Shown here one piece after another: positions 47,097-56,228 of a DNA stretch of 64,000 nucleotides; position 1 is the stretch's first letter, and each line of letters begins with the position of its first letter. The position numbers and the translations under genes are program-made. Origin of the DNA: an uncultured Flavobacteriaceae bacterium (GTDB lineage Bacteria > Bacteroidota > Bacteroidia > Flavobacteriales > Flavobacteriaceae); NCBI GenBank assembly GCA_905181835.1, contig CAJIZF010000002.1:372001-436000 (forward strand). The letters run 5' to 3'. The notes below the pieces were generated by a model that saw nothing but the letters and a program-made list of their open reading frames with translations, was not told where the DNA came from and made no database searches.

Positions 47097-47663
47097 ATGG
47101 CAAGTACTTCAGATATTAGAAAAGGGTTGTGTATCAAATACAATCACGATATTTATAAAATTATTGAGTTTTTACACGTAAAACCTGGAAAAGGTCCTGC
47201 ATTTGTGAGAACAAAACTTAAAAGTGTAACGTCTGGAAAAGTTATAGACAATACCTTCTCTGCTGGTCATAAAATAGAAGATATAAGAGTTGAAACACAT
47301 AAATTTCAATACTTATACAATGATGGAGATACCTATCATTTTATGAACAATGAAGATTATTCTCAAATTCAAATAGAAAAAGACTCTTTAGATACGCCCG
47401 AATTGATGAAAGAAGGAGAAACGGTTACTATTCAAATTAATACCGAAGATAGTATGCCGCTCTCTGTAGATTTGCCTGCTCATGTAATATTAGAAGTGAC
47501 TAGCACTGAACCTGGTGTAAAAGGAAATACAGCTACAAATGCTACTAAACCAGCTATTGTAGAAACGGGCGCGAAAATAAATGTGCCATTATTTATTAAT
47601 GAAGGTGATAAAATTAGAATTGATACGGACAAAGGTAACTACCAAGAGCGTATTAAGGATTAA
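47097..47663 (+). CDS. efp: elongation factor P
   Basis: A 188-residue tRNA-shaped factor that rescues ribosomes stalled at consecutive prolines. N-terminal KOW-like domain with the modified-lysine loop HVKPGKGPAFVRTKLK, then DNTFSAGHKIEDIRVETHK, and the two OB domains (LELPAHV-like SVDLPAHVILEV; NVPLFINEGDKIRIDT). Length is standard. Its position between lpxA and the second lpxD copy is a known flavobacterial arrangement. It starts 10 bases after the lpxA stop. Confidence 0.95.
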   Translation: MASTSDIRKGLCIKYNHDIYKIIEFLHVKPGKGPAFVRTKLKSVTSGKVIDNTFSAGHKIEDIRVETHKFQYLYNDGDTYHFMNNEDYSQIQIEKDSLDTPELMKEGETVTIQINTEDSMPLSVDLPAHVILEVTSTEPGVKGNTATNATKPAIVETGAKINVPLFINEGDKIRIDTDKGNYQERIKD

Positions 47664-47674
47664 ATACTAAAATC

Positions 47675-48613
47675 ATGAAATTTACGTCAGGACAAACCTT
47701 ATCAAAAATTGCAAATCTGTTGGATTGTAATTTTATTGGAAATGCTGATTTTCCTGTGCTAGGTATGAATGAAATTCATGTAGTAGAAAAAGGCGATATT
47801 GTTTTTGTTGATCATCCAAAATATTACGACAAAGCTCTTGAATCTAAAGCGAGTATCATCTTAATTAATAAAGAAGTTAATTGCCCGCCTGGAAAAGCAT
47901 TGCTAATTTCAGAGGATCCTTTTAGAGACTTTAACAAATTAACACATCACTTCAATCCATTTATAGCTGCTACATCGGTAATTTCTTCTTCTTCAGAAAT
48001 AGGAGAAAATACAATCATACAACCCAATGTATTTGTTGGAAATAATGTAATAATTGGTAAAAATTGCTTAATTCATTCAAATGTATGTCTCTATGATCAT
48101 ACAGTCGTTGGCGATAATGTAATTATTCATAGTGGTACAATTTTAGGAGCTGATGCCTTTTATTATAAAAATAGGTCAGAAAAGTATGATAAATTAGTTA
48201 GTGGAGGTAATGTTATTATCAATAACAATGTTGAGATTGGTGCTTTATGTACAATTGACAGAGGTGTTACCGCTTCTACCGTTGTTGGCGAAGGGTCAAA
48301 AATTGACAATCAAGTTCATATAGGTCACGACACCGTCCTAGGAAAAAGGTGTTTAATAGCTTCTCAGGTAGGAATATCTGGCTGTGTTATTATCGAAGAT
48401 TTTGTAACTATATGGGGGCAAGTAGGTGTCACTAGTGGTATAACCATAGGTGAGAAAGCAGTTATTTCTGCACAAAGCGGAGTTAGTAAATCTTTGGAGG
48501 GACATAAATCTTATTTTGGAACGCCTGCTGAAGATTTCAGGAAAAAATATAAGGAAATTGCATCCATTAAATTAATTCCAGAAATATTAGAAAAATTAGA
48601 TAAAATTAAATGA
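47675..48613 (+). CDS. second LpxD-type N-acyltransferase paralogue
   Basis: A 312-residue relative of LpxD with the same layout: N-terminal uridine-binding-like domain (SGQTLSKIANLLDCNFIGNA), beta-helix repeats (IGENTIIQPNVFVG, VVGDNVIIHSGTIL) and a putative catalytic histidine H218 in IDNQVHIGHD. It lacks the C-terminal helix length of LpxD at 43884. The motif LGADAFYYKN replaces the usual LGADGFGFAP, so substrate or acyl chain may differ. It starts 11 bases after efp and overlaps the NTF2-like gene by four bases. Confidence 0.85.
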   Translation: MKFTSGQTLSKIANLLDCNFIGNADFPVLGMNEIHVVEKGDIVFVDHPKYYDKALESKASIILINKEVNCPPGKALLISEDPFRDFNKLTHHFNPFIAATSVISSSSEIGENTIIQPNVFVGNNVIIGKNCLIHSNVCLYDHTVVGDNVIIHSGTILGADAFYYKNRSEKYDKLVSGGNVIINNNVEIGALCTIDRGVTASTVVGEGSKIDNQVHIGHDTVLGKRCLIASQVGISGCVIIEDFVTIWGQVGVTSGITIGEKAVISAQSGVSKSLEGHKSYFGTPAEDFRKKYKEIASIKLIPEILEKLDKIK

Positions 48614-49023
48614 GTAAATCCCCAAAACAAATAGTTAAAGAATTTCATCAGGCAAATATTATTAATACTGAATTAGACTTTAAAGACTATTTTCACGAAG
48701 AATTAGTTTTGATATGGAATAGCGCAGATGGTTTATCAATAATGAATTATGATGATCTTATTGCTTTTTTTTCGGAGATTAGGAGAACCTATGAGGATTT
48801 ACGAATAGAGATAAGTCATATATTAAATGATGGTAATCACATTACCATACGCTATAAACATTATGTTAGAACAATTGAAAACCCTGAAGAAGAATTAGGT
48901 ATTTCCCATTTTATTGGTATTTGGGAAATAAAAGATCAAAAAATGTATAGGGGTCACCTTATAAGTCAACCTGTTACCGATCATGACGACACTACAGAAT
49001 CGTATCACAAAGTTAAAGTATAA
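48610..49023 (+). CDS. NTF2-like (SnoaL-like) protein
   Basis: A 137-residue cone-shaped alpha+beta protein: a helical N-terminus (KEFHQANIINTELDFKDYF), FHEELVLIWNSADG, then beta strands LRIEISHILNDGNHITIRYK and HFIGIWEIKDQKMYRGHLIS. The fold is shared by small isomerases, dehydratases and ligand-binding proteins; no catalytic Asp/His pair can be fixed with confidence. It overlaps the preceding lpxD-like gene by four bases (ATGA), so translational coupling links it to the lipid A cluster. Confidence 0.8.
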   Translation: MSKSPKQIVKEFHQANIINTELDFKDYFHEELVLIWNSADGLSIMNYDDLIAFFSEIRRTYEDLRIEISHILNDGNHITIRYKHYVRTIENPEEELGISHFIGIWEIKDQKMYRGHLISQPVTDHDDTTESYHKVKV

Positions 49024-49050
49024 AAGCCTCTAGAATTTTTACAAATAGCC

Positions 49051-49058
49051 TATATTTG
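49051..49058 (+). promoter_or_regulatory. -7 promoter element of sucD
   Basis: TATATTTG matches TAnnTTTG and lies 33 bases before the sucD start, in a 68-base gap. No TTG at the right distance. Confidence 0.5.
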
Positions 49059-49091
49059 CGCCTAGAAAAAATCAATTAATATTTCATATAA

Positions 49092-49964
49092 ATGAGTGTT
49101 TTAGTAAATAAAGGTTCAAAAATTATTGTTCAAGGTTTTACTGGTGGAGAAGGAACTTTTCACGCAGGACAAATGATAGATTATGGCACCAATATTGTCG
49201 GTGGTGTTACTCCTGGTAAAGGAGGTCAAATTCATCTAGAAAAACCAGTTTTTAATACTGTTTTAGAAGCTGTTGATAAAGTTGGAGCTGATACTTCTAT
49301 TATTTTTGTTCCCCCTGCTTTTGCTGCAGATGCAATTATGGAAGCAGCGGAAGCTGGTATAAAAGTAATTATTACAATTACAGAAGGAATACCAGTAGCC
49401 GACATGATTAAGGTTTCTGATTATATAAAAAACAAAAATTGCAGACTGATTGGCCCAAACTGTCCGGGTGTTATTACTCCAGAGGAAGCTAAGGTGGGTA
49501 TTATGCCTGGTTTTGTATTTAAAAAAGGGAATGTTGGAGTCGTCTCAAAATCTGGTACACTAACTTATGAAGCAGCTGATCAAGTTGTAAAACAAGGATT
49601 TGGTATATCAACCGCCATTGGAATAGGAGGCGATCCAATTATTGGAACAACGACTAAAGACGCAGTAGAAATGTTAATTAACGATGATGATACGAATTGT
49701 GTAGTAATGATTGGTGAAATTGGAGGAAATTTAGAGGCAGATGCTGCCAAATGGTACAAAGAAAGTGGTAGTAAAAAACCAGTTGTTGGTTTTATAGCTG
49801 GCGAAACTGCACCTGCAGGCAGAACCATGGGGCATGCCGGAGCCATTGTTGGAGGAAGTGATGATACAGCTCAAGCAAAAAAGAAAATTATGAGAGCACA
49901 TGGTATTCATGTGGTAGATTCTCCCGCTGAAATTGGATTAAAGGTAAAAGAAATATTAGGTTAA
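49092..49964 (+). CDS. sucD: succinate-CoA ligase subunit alpha
   Basis: A 290-residue TCA-cycle enzyme subunit that carries the active-site phosphohistidine (GHAGAIVGG, about residue 246) and CoA-binding residues ([35 protein letters not shown]). [10 protein letters not shown] and [16 protein letters not shown] are standard. The beta subunit (sucC) is not adjacent, which is common in Bacteroidota. It has its own promoter and is followed by fabG. Confidence 0.95.
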   Translation: MSVLVNKGSKIIVQGFTGGEGTFHAGQMIDYGTNIVGGVTPGKGGQIHLEKPVFNTVLEAVDKVGADTSIIFVPPAFAADAIMEAAEAGIKVIITITEGIPVADMIKVSDYIKNKNCRLIGPNCPGVITPEEAKVGIMPGFVFKKGNVGVVSKSGTLTYEAADQVVKQGFGISTAIGIGGDPIIGTTTKDAVEMLINDDDTNCVVMIGEIGGNLEADAAKWYKESGSKKPVVGFIAGETAPAGRTMGHAGAIVGGSDDTAQAKKKIMRAHGIHVVDSPAEIGLKVKEILG

Positions 49965-50021
49965 ATTTTACTACTACGTTTTAGCGAACAATTATATATT
50001 GATATTTATTAAAATGACATT

Positions 50022-50771
50022 ATGATGAACTTATTAGAAGGTAAAACTGCAATCATTACTGGTGGAAGTAGAGGTATAGGAAAGGCAATTGTTGAAATAT
50101 TTGTTAAACAAGGAGCTAATGTTGCTTTCACTTACAGTTCATCTTCAGATGCTGCTAAGGCTATTGAAAATGAATTATCAACTAATAATGTAAAGGTCAA
50201 AAGTTACAAGAGTGATGCTTCAAATTTTGAAGAGGCTCAACTACTCGCGGCTTCAGTTTTAGAGGAATTCGGATCAATTGATATTCTAATAAATAATGCT
50301 GGAATTACAAAAGATAATCTACTTATGCGAATGAGCGAAGAAGATTTCGACCGAGTAATTCAAGTAAATTTAAAATCTGTTTTTAATATGACTAAGGCTG
50401 TACAGCGAACCATGTTAAAACAACGCAAAGGATCCATTATCAATATGAGCTCAGTTATTGGAGTTAAAGGAAATGCAGGACAAAGTAACTATGCGGCTTC
50501 TAAGGCCGGAATCATAGGTTTCACAAAATCAATGGCTATTGAATTAGGATCTAGAAATATTAGAAGTAATGCTATAGCGCCAGGGTTTATTGTCACTGAA
50601 ATGACTGAAGAATTAGGTGAAGAAACTATTAAACAATACTTTGAAGCGATTCCTCTAAAACGCGGAGGTTCTCCCGAGGAAATTGCAAATACCTGTGTTT
50701 TTTTAGGAAGTGATATGTCTTCTTATTTAACAGGGCAGGTATTAAACGTAGATGGAGGTATGTTAACTTAA
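50022..50771 (+). CDS. fabG: 3-oxoacyl-[acyl-carrier-protein] reductase
   Basis: A 249-residue short-chain dehydrogenase of fatty-acid elongation. NADPH motif ITGGSRGIGKA (residues 12-22), INNAGITKDNLLMRM and the catalytic Ser-Tyr-Lys in NMSSVIGVKGNAG / SNYAASKAG. IAPGFIVTEMTEEL and GQVLNVDGGM complete the family signature. Start ambiguous between ATG at 50022 and 50025. 57 bases separate it from sucD. Confidence 0.94.
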   Translation: MMNLLEGKTAIITGGSRGIGKAIVEIFVKQGANVAFTYSSSSDAAKAIENELSTNNVKVKSYKSDASNFEEAQLLAASVLEEFGSIDILINNAGITKDNLLMRMSEEDFDRVIQVNLKSVFNMTKAVQRTMLKQRKGSIINMSSVIGVKGNAGQSNYAASKAGIIGFTKSMAIELGSRNIRSNAIAPGFIVTEMTEELGEETIKQYFEAIPLKRGGSPEEIANTCVFLGSDMSSYLTGQVLNVDGGMLT

Positions 50772-50820
50772 GTTAATAGTCTATCTATTTTAGTATTGGT
50801 TCCTTATTAACAGCCAATAA

Positions 50821-52857
50821 ATGACCATACAGACGCTATTATTTATTTTTTTTGCTTTTTTAATTTCCGTTATCTTGGCGACATACCAGTATGCCTACAA
50901 AACAAAATTCACTACCAAGGCTAAATGGATATATGGAAGCTTACGGTTTATAACTTTTTTTTCATTCCTCATTCTATTAATTAATCCAAAATTTAAGACA
51001 AATAGTTATTTTTCAGTAAAACCTAGTCTTCCTGTATTAATAGATAATTCTGAATCTATAAATGAATTTAATCAAGGCAATAAAGTTATTGCTTTAATTA
51101 ATAAAATAAGAGAAAATAGAATACTAAACGATAAATTTGATATTGAATATTATACATTCGGTACCGAATTAAAGTTAATGGATTCATTAACATTTGATGA
51201 AAAAACAACCAATATATACGATGCTTTAAATTTAACAAATTCTGTTTATAAACAAGAAATAGCCCCAACACTGTTTGTCACTGATGGTAATCAAACTTTG
51301 GGTAGTGATTATGAATACATCGCCTCACAATTTAACAATCCTATCTATCCAATTATAGTTGGTGATTCAATAAAGTATTCAGATTTAAAAATAGAGTCAA
51401 TTTTTTCCAATCGTTATACATTCTTAAAAAATCAATTTCCTGTCGAATTAACTATTGTTTACCAGGGCGCATCACCGGTAAAATCCAATCTAGAAATAAA
51501 AAGGGGAAGTACTCTTGTACATCGTCAAAGTTTAACTTTTTCTGAAAACGATAATGCAAAAATTATACAAGTTATCTTACCTTCTTCTGAAATTGGTTTG
51601 CAAAAATATTCAGCTCAAATTTATCCATTAACTAATGAAAAAAATACTCAAAATAACACTAAAGAATTTGCTGTTGAAGTCATTGATCAGTCTACTAATA
51701 TACTCTTAGTAAGTGATATTAAACATCCAGATGTTGGTGTCATAAAAAAATCAATAGAAAGTAATGAACAGCGAATCGTAACTATAAATACTCCTGATGA
51801 AGCCTTAAAAAATTTAATAGATTCTCAATTAATTGTTCTCTATCAACCCAACAGAAATTTTTCAGCATTATTCCAGGAAATTAAAAAATTAAATAAAAAT
51901 ACTTTTACTTTCACTGGTCTCCAGACCGATTGGGGTTTTTTAAATAGCAATCAAATAAATTTCAATAAAGAAATTACCAATCAGGAAGAACTTTCGGTAG
52001 GTGATTTAAACGCAAATTTCGGTTATTTTTTAACTGAGGATATTGGATTTTCAGATTTTAGACCTCTAAATACATTTTTTGGGACGTTAACAATTTTAAA
52101 TAAAAGTGAATCTTTACTTGACCAATATATTAATGGTTATCGTACGGAGTCTCCATTACTAGCAATTATTGAATCGAATCTTCGTCGGGAAGCGATATGG
52201 GATGGTGAAGGGTTGTGGAAATGGAGAGCACAATCATTTATAGAATCTCAAAACCATAGAAAGTTTGATCTCTTTATGGGAAATATCATTCAATATTTAG
52301 CCAGTAATAAAAGAAGGAGTAGGCTAGAATTAAATTTTAAAAATATTTATTATAATAATAATTCAATAAAAATTTCAGCTCAATTTTTTGATAAAAACTT
52401 TGTTTTTAACCCAAATGCAAATATTTCAATTACGATTAAAAATATGGAGACGAAAGAATCATTTATTAGCCCCTTAATATTAAAAGAAAATTATTACGAA
52501 ATCGATTTAAGTGCTATGAATGCTGGTGATTATTCTTTTAGTGTAACTCTAGATGATGACGTAAAATTGACTAGAACTGGAACTTTTACAATTTTTGATT
52601 ATCATATTGAGCAACAATTTTTAAATGCAGATGTAAAAAAACTAACACGATTAGCTACTAATACAAATGGAGACATCTCCTTTTTATCAGATTCTTATAA
52701 GGTTTTAGAGGATTTAGCTAATAATGATAGTTTTAAGCAAATTCAAAAAGAATCAGAAATTATAAAACCTTTGATTGAATTCAAATACATATTAATGCTA
52801 ATAATTATATCTTTGTCATTGGAATGGTTGATTAGAAAATATAACGGATTAACCTAA
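50821..52857 (+). CDS. VWA-like membrane protein
   Basis: A 678-residue protein with two N-terminal membrane segments (LLFIFFAFLISVILATY; FITFFSFLILLINP), a von Willebrand A-like region (SLPVLIDNSESINEF; TLFVTDGNQTLGSDYEY), long beta-rich periplasmic domains, and one C-terminal membrane helix (KYILMLIIISLSLEWLI). The overall plan is similar to the BatA-domain protein at 12291, though the BatA motif is absent here. The VWA metal-site is only partly recognisable (DNSES). I see this family often in Bacteroidota but know no tested function. It is followed after 33 bases by an SPFH protein, so they may act together at the membrane. Confidence 0.8.
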   Translation: MTIQTLLFIFFAFLISVILATYQYAYKTKFTTKAKWIYGSLRFITFFSFLILLINPKFKTNSYFSVKPSLPVLIDNSESINEFNQGNKVIALINKIRENRILNDKFDIEYYTFGTELKLMDSLTFDEKTTNIYDALNLTNSVYKQEIAPTLFVTDGNQTLGSDYEYIASQFNNPIYPIIVGDSIKYSDLKIESIFSNRYTFLKNQFPVELTIVYQGASPVKSNLEIKRGSTLVHRQSLTFSENDNAKIIQVILPSSEIGLQKYSAQIYPLTNEKNTQNNTKEFAVEVIDQSTNILLVSDIKHPDVGVIKKSIESNEQRIVTINTPDEALKNLIDSQLIVLYQPNRNFSALFQEIKKLNKNTFTFTGLQTDWGFLNSNQINFNKEITNQEELSVGDLNANFGYFLTEDIGFSDFRPLNTFFGTLTILNKSESLLDQYINGYRTESPLLAIIESNLRREAIWDGEGLWKWRAQSFIESQNHRKFDLFMGNIIQYLASNKRRSRLELNFKNIYYNNNSIKISAQFFDKNFVFNPNANISITIKNMETKESFISPLILKENYYEIDLSAMNAGDYSFSVTLDDDVKLTRTGTFTIFDYHIEQQFLNADVKKLTRLATNTNGDISFLSDSYKVLEDLANNDSFKQIQKESEIIKPLIEFKYILMLIIISLSLEWLIRKYNGLT

Positions 52858-52890
52858 TTAATTAATATTAACTAATATATTTATAAATAG

Positions 52891-53706
52891 ATGGAAAAAT
52901 TACCAAAAATTGGAATACCTGTAATTGTATTATTCACTCTAGCTATCGTACTGATTTCAAAATCAGCTATTACTATAGACTCAGGAGAAGCAGGAGTGCT
53001 TTTTAAAACTTTTGGAGATGGAGTGGTTACTGATGAACCACCTATGGGAGAAGGTTTTCATATTGTAGCTCCTTGGAATAAAGTATTTGTTTACGAAGTT
53101 CGTCAACAAGAATTGTTTGAAAAAATGAAAGTATTATCTTCAAATGGACTAGAAATTCAGATTGATGCCTCCGCTTGGTATGAACCTGTTTATAAAGAAT
53201 TAGGGAACCTTCATCAATCTCTTGGTAAAGGTTATTTACAGCGTGTAATTCAACCAGCAATTCGAAGTGCAGCAAGGAGTGTTATTGGAAGATATACGCC
53301 AGATGATTTATATTCAACTAAACGTGATGCTATTCAAGTTGAAATTTTCGAAGAAACCAAGAAAATTCTTGACAAACAGTATGTTCAACTAAATGAAGTG
53401 TTGGTTAGGGATGTTACTTTACCTCCAACAATAAAAGATGCAATTGAACGAAAACTAAAGCAAGAACAAGAATCTTTAGAGTATGAGTTTAGATTAGTAA
53501 CTGCTGCTAAAGAAGCTGAAAAAGTTCGAATTGAAGCAAAGGGTAAGGCAGATGCAAATAGAATATTAAGTGCATCTTTAACAGCTAAAATTCTTCAAGA
53601 CAAAGGGATTGATGCTACGATTAAGTTATCGGAATCTCCAAACTCAAAAGTAATAGTAATTGGATCCGGAGATAGTGGAATGCCACTAATTCTTGGAAAT
53701 AACTAA
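52891..53706 (+). CDS. SPFH/prohibitin-family membrane protein
   Basis: A 271-residue protein with a single N-terminal membrane anchor (IGIPVIVLFTLAIVLISKS, about residues 6-24), followed by an SPFH/band 7 domain (DSGEAGVLFKTFGDGV, GFHIVAPWNKVFVYEVRQQE, DASAWYEPVYKELGNLHQSL) and a coiled-coil C-terminus (KLKQEQESLEYEFRLVTAA, KEAEKVRIEAKGKADANRIL). Such proteins form ring scaffolds in membranes and often associate with proteases. The sequence is close to mitochondrial prohibitin layout. Located at the end of the plus-strand block, before a bidirectional terminator. Confidence 0.9.
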   Translation: MEKLPKIGIPVIVLFTLAIVLISKSAITIDSGEAGVLFKTFGDGVVTDEPPMGEGFHIVAPWNKVFVYEVRQQELFEKMKVLSSNGLEIQIDASAWYEPVYKELGNLHQSLGKGYLQRVIQPAIRSAARSVIGRYTPDDLYSTKRDAIQVEIFEETKKILDKQYVQLNEVLVRDVTLPPTIKDAIERKLKQEQESLEYEFRLVTAAKEAEKVRIEAKGKADANRILSASLTAKILQDKGIDATIKLSESPNSKVIVIGSGDSGMPLILGNN

Positions 53707-53730
53707 TTTTAATGATCCGATATTAGTTTG

Positions 53731-53762
53731 AAAAAAAAAGCCACTTAAGTGGCTTTTTTTTT
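53731..53762. terminator. strong bidirectional rho-independent terminator
   Basis: GCCACTTAAGTGGC (53740-53753) is a perfect palindrome flanked by nine A residues on the left and nine T residues on the right, between the convergent SPFH and symporter genes. Confidence 0.95.
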
Positions 53763-53782
53763 ATTTAATTCAGAATTTATTA

Positions 53783-55615
53783 TTATCGGGTAGATATTTT
53801 GTTATTTTTCCAAAGTTTAATTAATAAAAACACCGAAAAAATCACCAGTAGTAACAAACCTGAAGCTAATTTATAATTTCCATATAAAAAATTTCCTGTT
53901 GCAAACATAGCTCCATAAACCATAAAGCATCCAAGTATCATCGCTAGTATTCCTGATGGAACTGTCCATTTTTTTTTAGTTTCGTTCTCTATAAATGATG
54001 TATCTGGGAAAGTATTTAATATCCGAGCCCAGCCTGGACCTCCTGGAGTCGTTTTTTTATAAAATTTTCTTAGTGTTTCATCTGTTTCGGGTTTTGTTAA
54101 AAAGGTAACAGTCACCCAAATTATAGATGTAATTAGAACTACTATAGGAAATTTTGACCATGCTGGAAATATACCTTCTACAAATATTTCGTTATTTGTT
54201 TGATGATCAAAAAGCAGAGTACTTAAGGATGTAAAATTTAAAAGTATCGATATCATACCGGACGCAAACATTGCTGATATTTCACTCCATGCATTAATTC
54301 TCCACCAAAACCAACGCAGTATAAATATTAAGCCAGTTCCTGCTCCAAACATTAAGATGATGTCAAATAATTGTAAAGCATTAGTTAAAAACAAAGCAAA
54401 GAGTGCACTAAAAGCCATTAGAAAAATAGTGGAAAGTCTCCCGACATTTACCAGTTGTTTTTCAGAAGCATTTCTATTGATTTTTTGTTTATAAAAATCA
54501 TTTACAATATAGGATGAACCCCAATTTAAGTGGGTTGAAATTGTAGACATATAAGCTGCACCTAGAGAAGCCAGTACCAGACCAAGAAGACCTGATGGTA
54601 GTTTGGTTAACATGGCAGAATACGCTAAGTCGTGCCCTAATTTACTTTCTTCTACGTTTGGAAAAGCTGTTTGTATACTGGCTAAATCAGGGTATAAAAC
54701 TAAAGAAGCCAGTGCCACTAGTATCCAAGGCCAAGGTCTAAGTGCATAGTGCATTACATTGAAAAATAAAGTAGCTCCAACTGCATGATTTTCATTTTTA
54801 GCAGCTAACATTCTCTGCGCTATATAACCACCTCCACCAGGTTCTGCTCCCGGATACCATGAACTCCACCATTGAACAGCTAAAGGAATAATAAATATCC
54901 CAATTAACGCTTCTGTATCAGAAAAATCAGGAAAAAATGAAAGTTTACCTATTACATTCTCATGTTGAATTAATTTTGATAACCCACCTATTTCTGGAAG
55001 ATTTACTAGATAATATGCGGCTCCAACTGCCCCAAAAATTGCAACAAAAAACAAAACAAAATCTGTATAAACAACACCTCTGAACCCACCGAGAGTACTA
55101 AATACTACTGTTATACTTCCAGCAATTAAAACAGTTTGTATAGGATTTAGACCTAACATTACTTGTCCGATTTTTATGGCTGCTAACGTTACAGCTGCCA
55201 TTGCCATCACATTAAAAATAACTCCAAGATAAATAGATCTAAAACCTCTTAGAAAGCGAGCTGGTTTTCCGCCATACCTAAGATCATAGAATTCCATATC
55301 TGTTTGTACGTCAGATTTTCTCCACAGTTTTGCATAAACAAATACAGTAAGTAATCCTGTTAAAAGAAAAGCCCACCAAATCCAATTACCAGATACGCCA
55401 TTATTTCTGACAATATCTGTAACTAGATTTGGAGTATCTGTAGAAAAAGTAGTTGCTACCATTGAAAACCCTAACAACCACCAGGGTAAACTTCTGTTTG
55501 ACAGGAAGTATTCTGAAGTGTTTTTACCAGATTTTTTTGAAACAATTATTCCTATTGCTAGGACTATTGAAAAAAAAACAATAATTAATATCCAATCGAT
55601 TGGTGCTAATTTCAT
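53783..55615 (-). CDS. sodium:solute symporter family protein
   Basis: A 610-residue integral membrane protein with about 13-14 transmembrane helices and the SSS (SLC5) signature: DWILIIVFFSIVLAIGIIVS, STDTPNLVTDIVRNNGVSG (sodium site region), GGFRGVVYTDFVLFFVAIFG, and VLASLGAAYMSTISTHLNW (second sodium-site helix). Such carriers import sugars, proline or similar nutrients with Na+. The precise substrate cannot be read from sequence. A small four-helix membrane gene lies 68 bases upstream on the same strand and probably belongs to the same transcript. Confidence 0.92.
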   Translation of the reverse strand: MKLAPIDWILIIVFFSIVLAIGIIVSKKSGKNTSEYFLSNRSLPWWLLGFSMVATTFSTDTPNLVTDIVRNNGVSGNWIWWAFLLTGLLTVFVYAKLWRKSDVQTDMEFYDLRYGGKPARFLRGFRSIYLGVIFNVMAMAAVTLAAIKIGQVMLGLNPIQTVLIAGSITVVFSTLGGFRGVVYTDFVLFFVAIFGAVGAAYYLVNLPEIGGLSKLIQHENVIGKLSFFPDFSDTEALIGIFIIPLAVQWWSSWYPGAEPGGGGYIAQRMLAAKNENHAVGATLFFNVMHYALRPWPWILVALASLVLYPDLASIQTAFPNVEESKLGHDLAYSAMLTKLPSGLLGLVLASLGAAYMSTISTHLNWGSSYIVNDFYKQKINRNASEKQLVNVGRLSTIFLMAFSALFALFLTNALQLFDIILMFGAGTGLIFILRWFWWRINAWSEISAMFASGMISILLNFTSLSTLLFDHQTNNEIFVEGIFPAWSKFPIVVLITSIIWVTVTFLTKPETDETLRKFYKKTTPGGPGWARILNTFPDTSFIENETKKKWTVPSGILAMILGCFMVYGAMFATGNFLYGNYKLASGLLLLVIFSVFLLIKLWKNNKISTR

Positions 55616-55683
55616 AATTTTTTTAAAAATTTACTTCGGGTGTCTAAATTATTTAGTGTGACAATAGTAAATTAAGTCTTATT

Positions 55684-56115
55684 TTAATTTAACCATCCTT
55701 TTATTGAGGATTTTTTACTGTAAGTATATAAGAAAACACCTATAACTAAAACCATAATAGGCATTACAATTGCTCCGGGACCATAAACCTCAATAGCAGC
55801 ACTTATAAAAATGTTGTATATCATTTGTACGATAATCCCGATCAGAGATAAAAAATAAATTGACGCTGCAATTTTTTTTCTCATTAGTAAAGTAACAGAA
55901 CCTAAAACACCTCCAAATACAGCAATTGCAAAAGCTGCTGTTGCCCATGCAGGCATACTATAGATCATTTCCAATTGCATTGATGTGTATTGACTTTCAA
56001 AAGATTCTGTTTTATATTTTTGTATAATATACATGTAAGCGCCCATCAAATTCCAAATAAATGCTATTACTGCAATCATCCAAAAACCAATAGTAGGTTT
56101 ATTTGTTGTCGTCAT
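55684..56115 (-). CDS. four-helix membrane protein upstream of symporter
   Basis: A 143-residue protein with four hydrophobic segments (IGFWMIAVIAFIWNLMGAYM; WATAAFAIAVFGGVLGSVTL; SIYFLSLIGIIVQMIYNIFI; GAIVMPIMVLVIGVFLYTYS). Basic/Lys-rich ends are cytoplasmic. This small family accompanies transporter genes in various bacteria but no function is known to me. The order (small protein first, then symporter) suggests it supports or regulates the transporter. Confidence 0.75.
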   Translation of the reverse strand: MTTTNKPTIGFWMIAVIAFIWNLMGAYMYIIQKYKTESFESQYTSMQLEMIYSMPAWATAAFAIAVFGGVLGSVTLLMRKKIAASIYFLSLIGIIVQMIYNIFISAAIEVYGPGAIVMPIMVLVIGVFLYTYSKKSSIKGWLN

Positions 56116-56228
56116 ATTATAATTTTATTTAAAGTAACAATTTAGGATAAATAAGAATAATTAACAAATAATTGATTTTTGTTAATTTAGTGACTTTCAT
56201 AATTTTACTATATTTAAAAAAAAACTTC

